Below are positions 6,089 through 7,066 of a DNA stretch of 7,066 nucleotides, piece by piece. Below the pieces are notes generated by a model, which was not told the DNA's origin, made no database searches, and worked only from the letters and a program-made list of their open reading frames with translations. This DNA is from Cellulomonadaceae bacterium (GTDB lineage: Bacteria; Actinomycetota; Actinomycetes; Actinomycetales; Cellulomonadaceae). The DNA is taken from contig JAITCS010000145.1 in the NCBI GenBank assembly GCA_031282935.1, positions 1-7,066 on the forward strand. Direction: 5' to 3'. Made by a program: the position numbers and the translations under genes. Each line of letters starts with the position of its first letter. The stretch's first letter is position 1.

Positions 6089-6089
6089 T
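6081..6089 (+). promoter_or_regulatory. Candidate extended -10 promoter for the uridine-kinase-like gene
   Basis: TGC-TAAACT (extended TG plus a 4/6 -10 box) in the last 18-bp unit would start transcription at about 6096, that is, at or next to the GTG at 6097. The start has almost no ribosome-binding site, so a leaderless message is likely, as is common in actinobacteria. No -35 box is seen. The two earlier units carry the related TGCTATTA and TGCTAATT, so repeat copying has also copied a -10-like element. Confidence 0.35.
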
Positions 6090-6096
6090 GGAATTT

Positions 6097-6690
6097 GTGA
6101 AGGTCGTGCTGCTCACGGGGCCGTCGGGCTGCGGCAAGTCGCGCCTCACGCGCAATTCCGGGCTGCCAACCCTGAACTTGGATGACTTTTACCACGCCGG
6201 GGATGACACTGGCTTGCCGCAACGGTTCGGGATTGTGGATTGGGATGACCCGCGTTCTTGGGATGGCGCGGCGGCTTTGGCGGCGATTATTGAAATTGCG
6301 ACGACGGGCACGGCACAAGTACCGATTTATGCGATAAAACTTAATCGGCAAATTGGTATCCGCACATTTTCTGTGCCTGGTTTTCATTCTCCGCACGCTT
6401 TATTGCTTGCCGAAGGGGTGTTTGCGGGGGAATTAGTGGAGCCCCTAAAAGGCGCCGGTCTATTGGCTGGAGCGATATGCCTGAAACGGCCGCGCCTGCT
6501 TTCTTTCTGGTTTCGCCTTACTCGCGATATCAAAGAAGCTCGCAAACCGATTCCGACCCTGATAAAGCGCGGAATTGGTCTATTGCGGTCCGAACCGGCG
6601 CTCATTGCGCATTGGGAATCCCAGGGCTGCCAACCGATGAGTTTTGGGCAGGCCCAGGAGGCGCTCGCTTCGTTGACGGCGGACGGCTAG
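6097..6690 (+). CDS. udk: Uridine kinase-like P-loop NTPase
   Basis: Likely phosphorylates uridine (and perhaps cytidine) with a nucleoside triphosphate in pyrimidine salvage; cytosolic. It is 197 residues, the usual size of the short actinobacterial form. Walker A is GPSGCGKS (8-15), followed by the nucleoside-binding LDDFYHAGDD (28-37), VDWDDPRSWD (47-56) and LLAEGVFAGELV (103-114), with E106 in the Walker B-like position. The C-terminal lid helix is FWFRLTRDIKEARKP (137-151). In PIYAIKLNRQIG (76-87) an alanine (A79) stands where the homologues I recall have aspartate (PxYDxxxN), which may affect substrate binding. GTG start, probably leaderless; an 18-bp tandem array forms its promoter region. 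Divergent from the sugar kinase. The uridine assignment rests on family resemblance; another small-molecule kinase activity is possible. Confidence 0.82.
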   Translation: MKVVLLTGPSGCGKSRLTRNSGLPTLNLDDFYHAGDDTGLPQRFGIVDWDDPRSWDGAAALAAIIEIATTGTAQVPIYAIKLNRQIGIRTFSVPGFHSPHALLLAEGVFAGELVEPLKGAGLLAGAICLKRPRLLSFWFRLTRDIKEARKPIPTLIKRGIGLLRSEPALIAHWESQGCQPMSFGQAQEALASLTADG

Positions 6691-6711
6691 TGCCGAGGCG
6701 CGCGATACTCA

Positions 6712-6828
6712 GGTGGTTTCGACAGGCTCAACCAACGGGGTTTCGGTGAGCGACGCAGCCCGAGTGGAGAGGCCGCTTGCGGACTCTACCGAGGCCAGGA
6801 GGGCAGGGAGCGCAGCGACCGCCACAGG
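6712..6828 (+). repeat. Long intergenic direct repeat, copy 1 (117 bp)
   Basis: Begins GGTGGTTTCGACAGGCTCAA and ends ACCGCCACAGG. It matches copy 2 except for one base (T at 6778 against C at 6928) and a missing AA. Contains small inverted repeats such as CCGC-TT-GCGG. It starts 21 bp after the uridine-kinase stop. The left end (TTTCGACAGGCTCAACC) resembles short elements I remember as common between genes in some actinobacterial genomes, so this is probably one of a dispersed family. Confidence 0.9.
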
Positions 6829-6861
6829 CGGGCGCGCGAATATCGCACATCAACCAACGAG

Positions 6862-6980
6862 GGTGGTTTCGACAGGCTCAACCAACGGGGTTTCGGTGAG
6901 CGACGCAGCCCGAGTGGAGAGGCCGCTCGCGGACTCTACCGAGGCCAGGAGGGAACAGGGAGCGCAGCGACCGCCACAGG
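6862..6980 (+). repeat. Long intergenic direct repeat, copy 2 (119 bp)
   Basis: Near-identical to copy 1 at an offset of 150 bp, with two extra bases (AA within GGGAACAGGG) in the right half. The 33-bp spacer between copies includes CAACCAACGAG (6851-6861), itself a scrap of the repeat's left end. Such close identity implies a recent duplication or ongoing gene conversion. Confidence 0.9.
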
Positions 6981-7006
6981 CTCAACCAACGGGGTTTCGA
7001 CAGGCT
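6978..7006 (+). repeat. Partial third copy of the repeat's left end
   Basis: AGGCTCAACCAACGGGGTTTC followed by GACAGGCT directly continues copy 2. It repeats the left-end segment seen at 6724-6744 and 6874-6894, then the GTTTCGACAGGCT core again. The flanking CACAG (6975-6979) and CTGTG (7005-7009) form a 5-bp inverted pair around it. Confidence 0.7.
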
Positions 7007-7066
7007 GTGAGTATTTGCTTGGCTGGTCTGGGACTGGCTGTCAGAATGGTGTTGGTCGTTTCAGTG
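7007..7066 (+). CDS. Possible start of a membrane or secreted protein running off the right edge
   Basis: From GTG at 7007 the frame reads VSICLAGLGLAVRMVLVVSV to the last base, a strongly hydrophobic stretch of the kind seen in an N-terminal membrane segment or signal sequence. ATG at 7046 is another start in the same frame. There is no good ribosome-binding site. The same frame is open back through the repeats to 6677, but so is the next frame, so openness here mostly reflects the lack of stop triplets in this GC-rich repeat. Family unknown and existence uncertain. Confidence 0.22.
   Translation, partial: MSICLAGLGLAVRMVLVVSV

Noticed and set aside
6712..7006. CRISPR array
   Set aside because: The repeats are nearly 120 bp with a single 33-bp spacer that itself contains repeat fragments; unit size, number and lack of cas genes exclude CRISPR.

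Overview
The window looks like an ordinary housekeeping stretch of chromosome from an actinomycete (Actinomycetota). The pointers are a short Rv2747-type N-acetylglutamate synthase, an actinobacterial-type GlpD, a SPOUT methylase with the EPTG form of motif 2, a compact actinobacterial-type uridine kinase, and frequent GTG and TTG starts with some apparently short-leader or leaderless promoters. Base composition is moderately GC-rich by eye. A closer placement is not possible from this sequence alone.

Layout. Positions 1-302 (minus) hold the N-terminal 100 codons of an arginine-pathway acetyltransferase, which runs off the left edge. It diverges, across 90 bp, from a compact plus-strand operon: glpD (393-2159), glpK (2163-3677) and a trmL-like tRNA 2'-O-methyltransferase (3674-4237, overlapping glpK by 4 nt). 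A 107-bp gap with a plausible promoter leads to a small cytosolic FKBP-type prolyl isomerase (4345-4749). This converges on a PfkB-family sugar kinase (4802-5995, minus). The kinase diverges from a uridine-kinase-like P-loop protein (6097-6690, plus). The remaining 376 bp hold a near-identical 117/119-bp direct repeat plus fragments of it, and possibly the start of a gene leaving the right edge.

Functionally, GlpK phosphorylates glycerol to sn-glycerol-3-phosphate and GlpD oxidises that to dihydroxyacetone phosphate, so the operon joins glycerol to glycolysis and the respiratory chain. No glycerol facilitator or transporter lies between or directly beside these genes. The tRNA methylase is probably carried on the same transcript. 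The other genes are independent housekeeping functions.

I see no new multi-gene system. The most unusual thing is a pattern: short tandem duplications sit exactly at gene boundaries in three places. They are a 19-bp-period duplication over the glpK/trmL overlap, three 22-bp units filling the fkbp/kinase convergent gap and including both stop codons, and three 18-bp units in the promoter of the uridine-kinase gene. A longer, probably dispersed, intergenic repeat closes the window.
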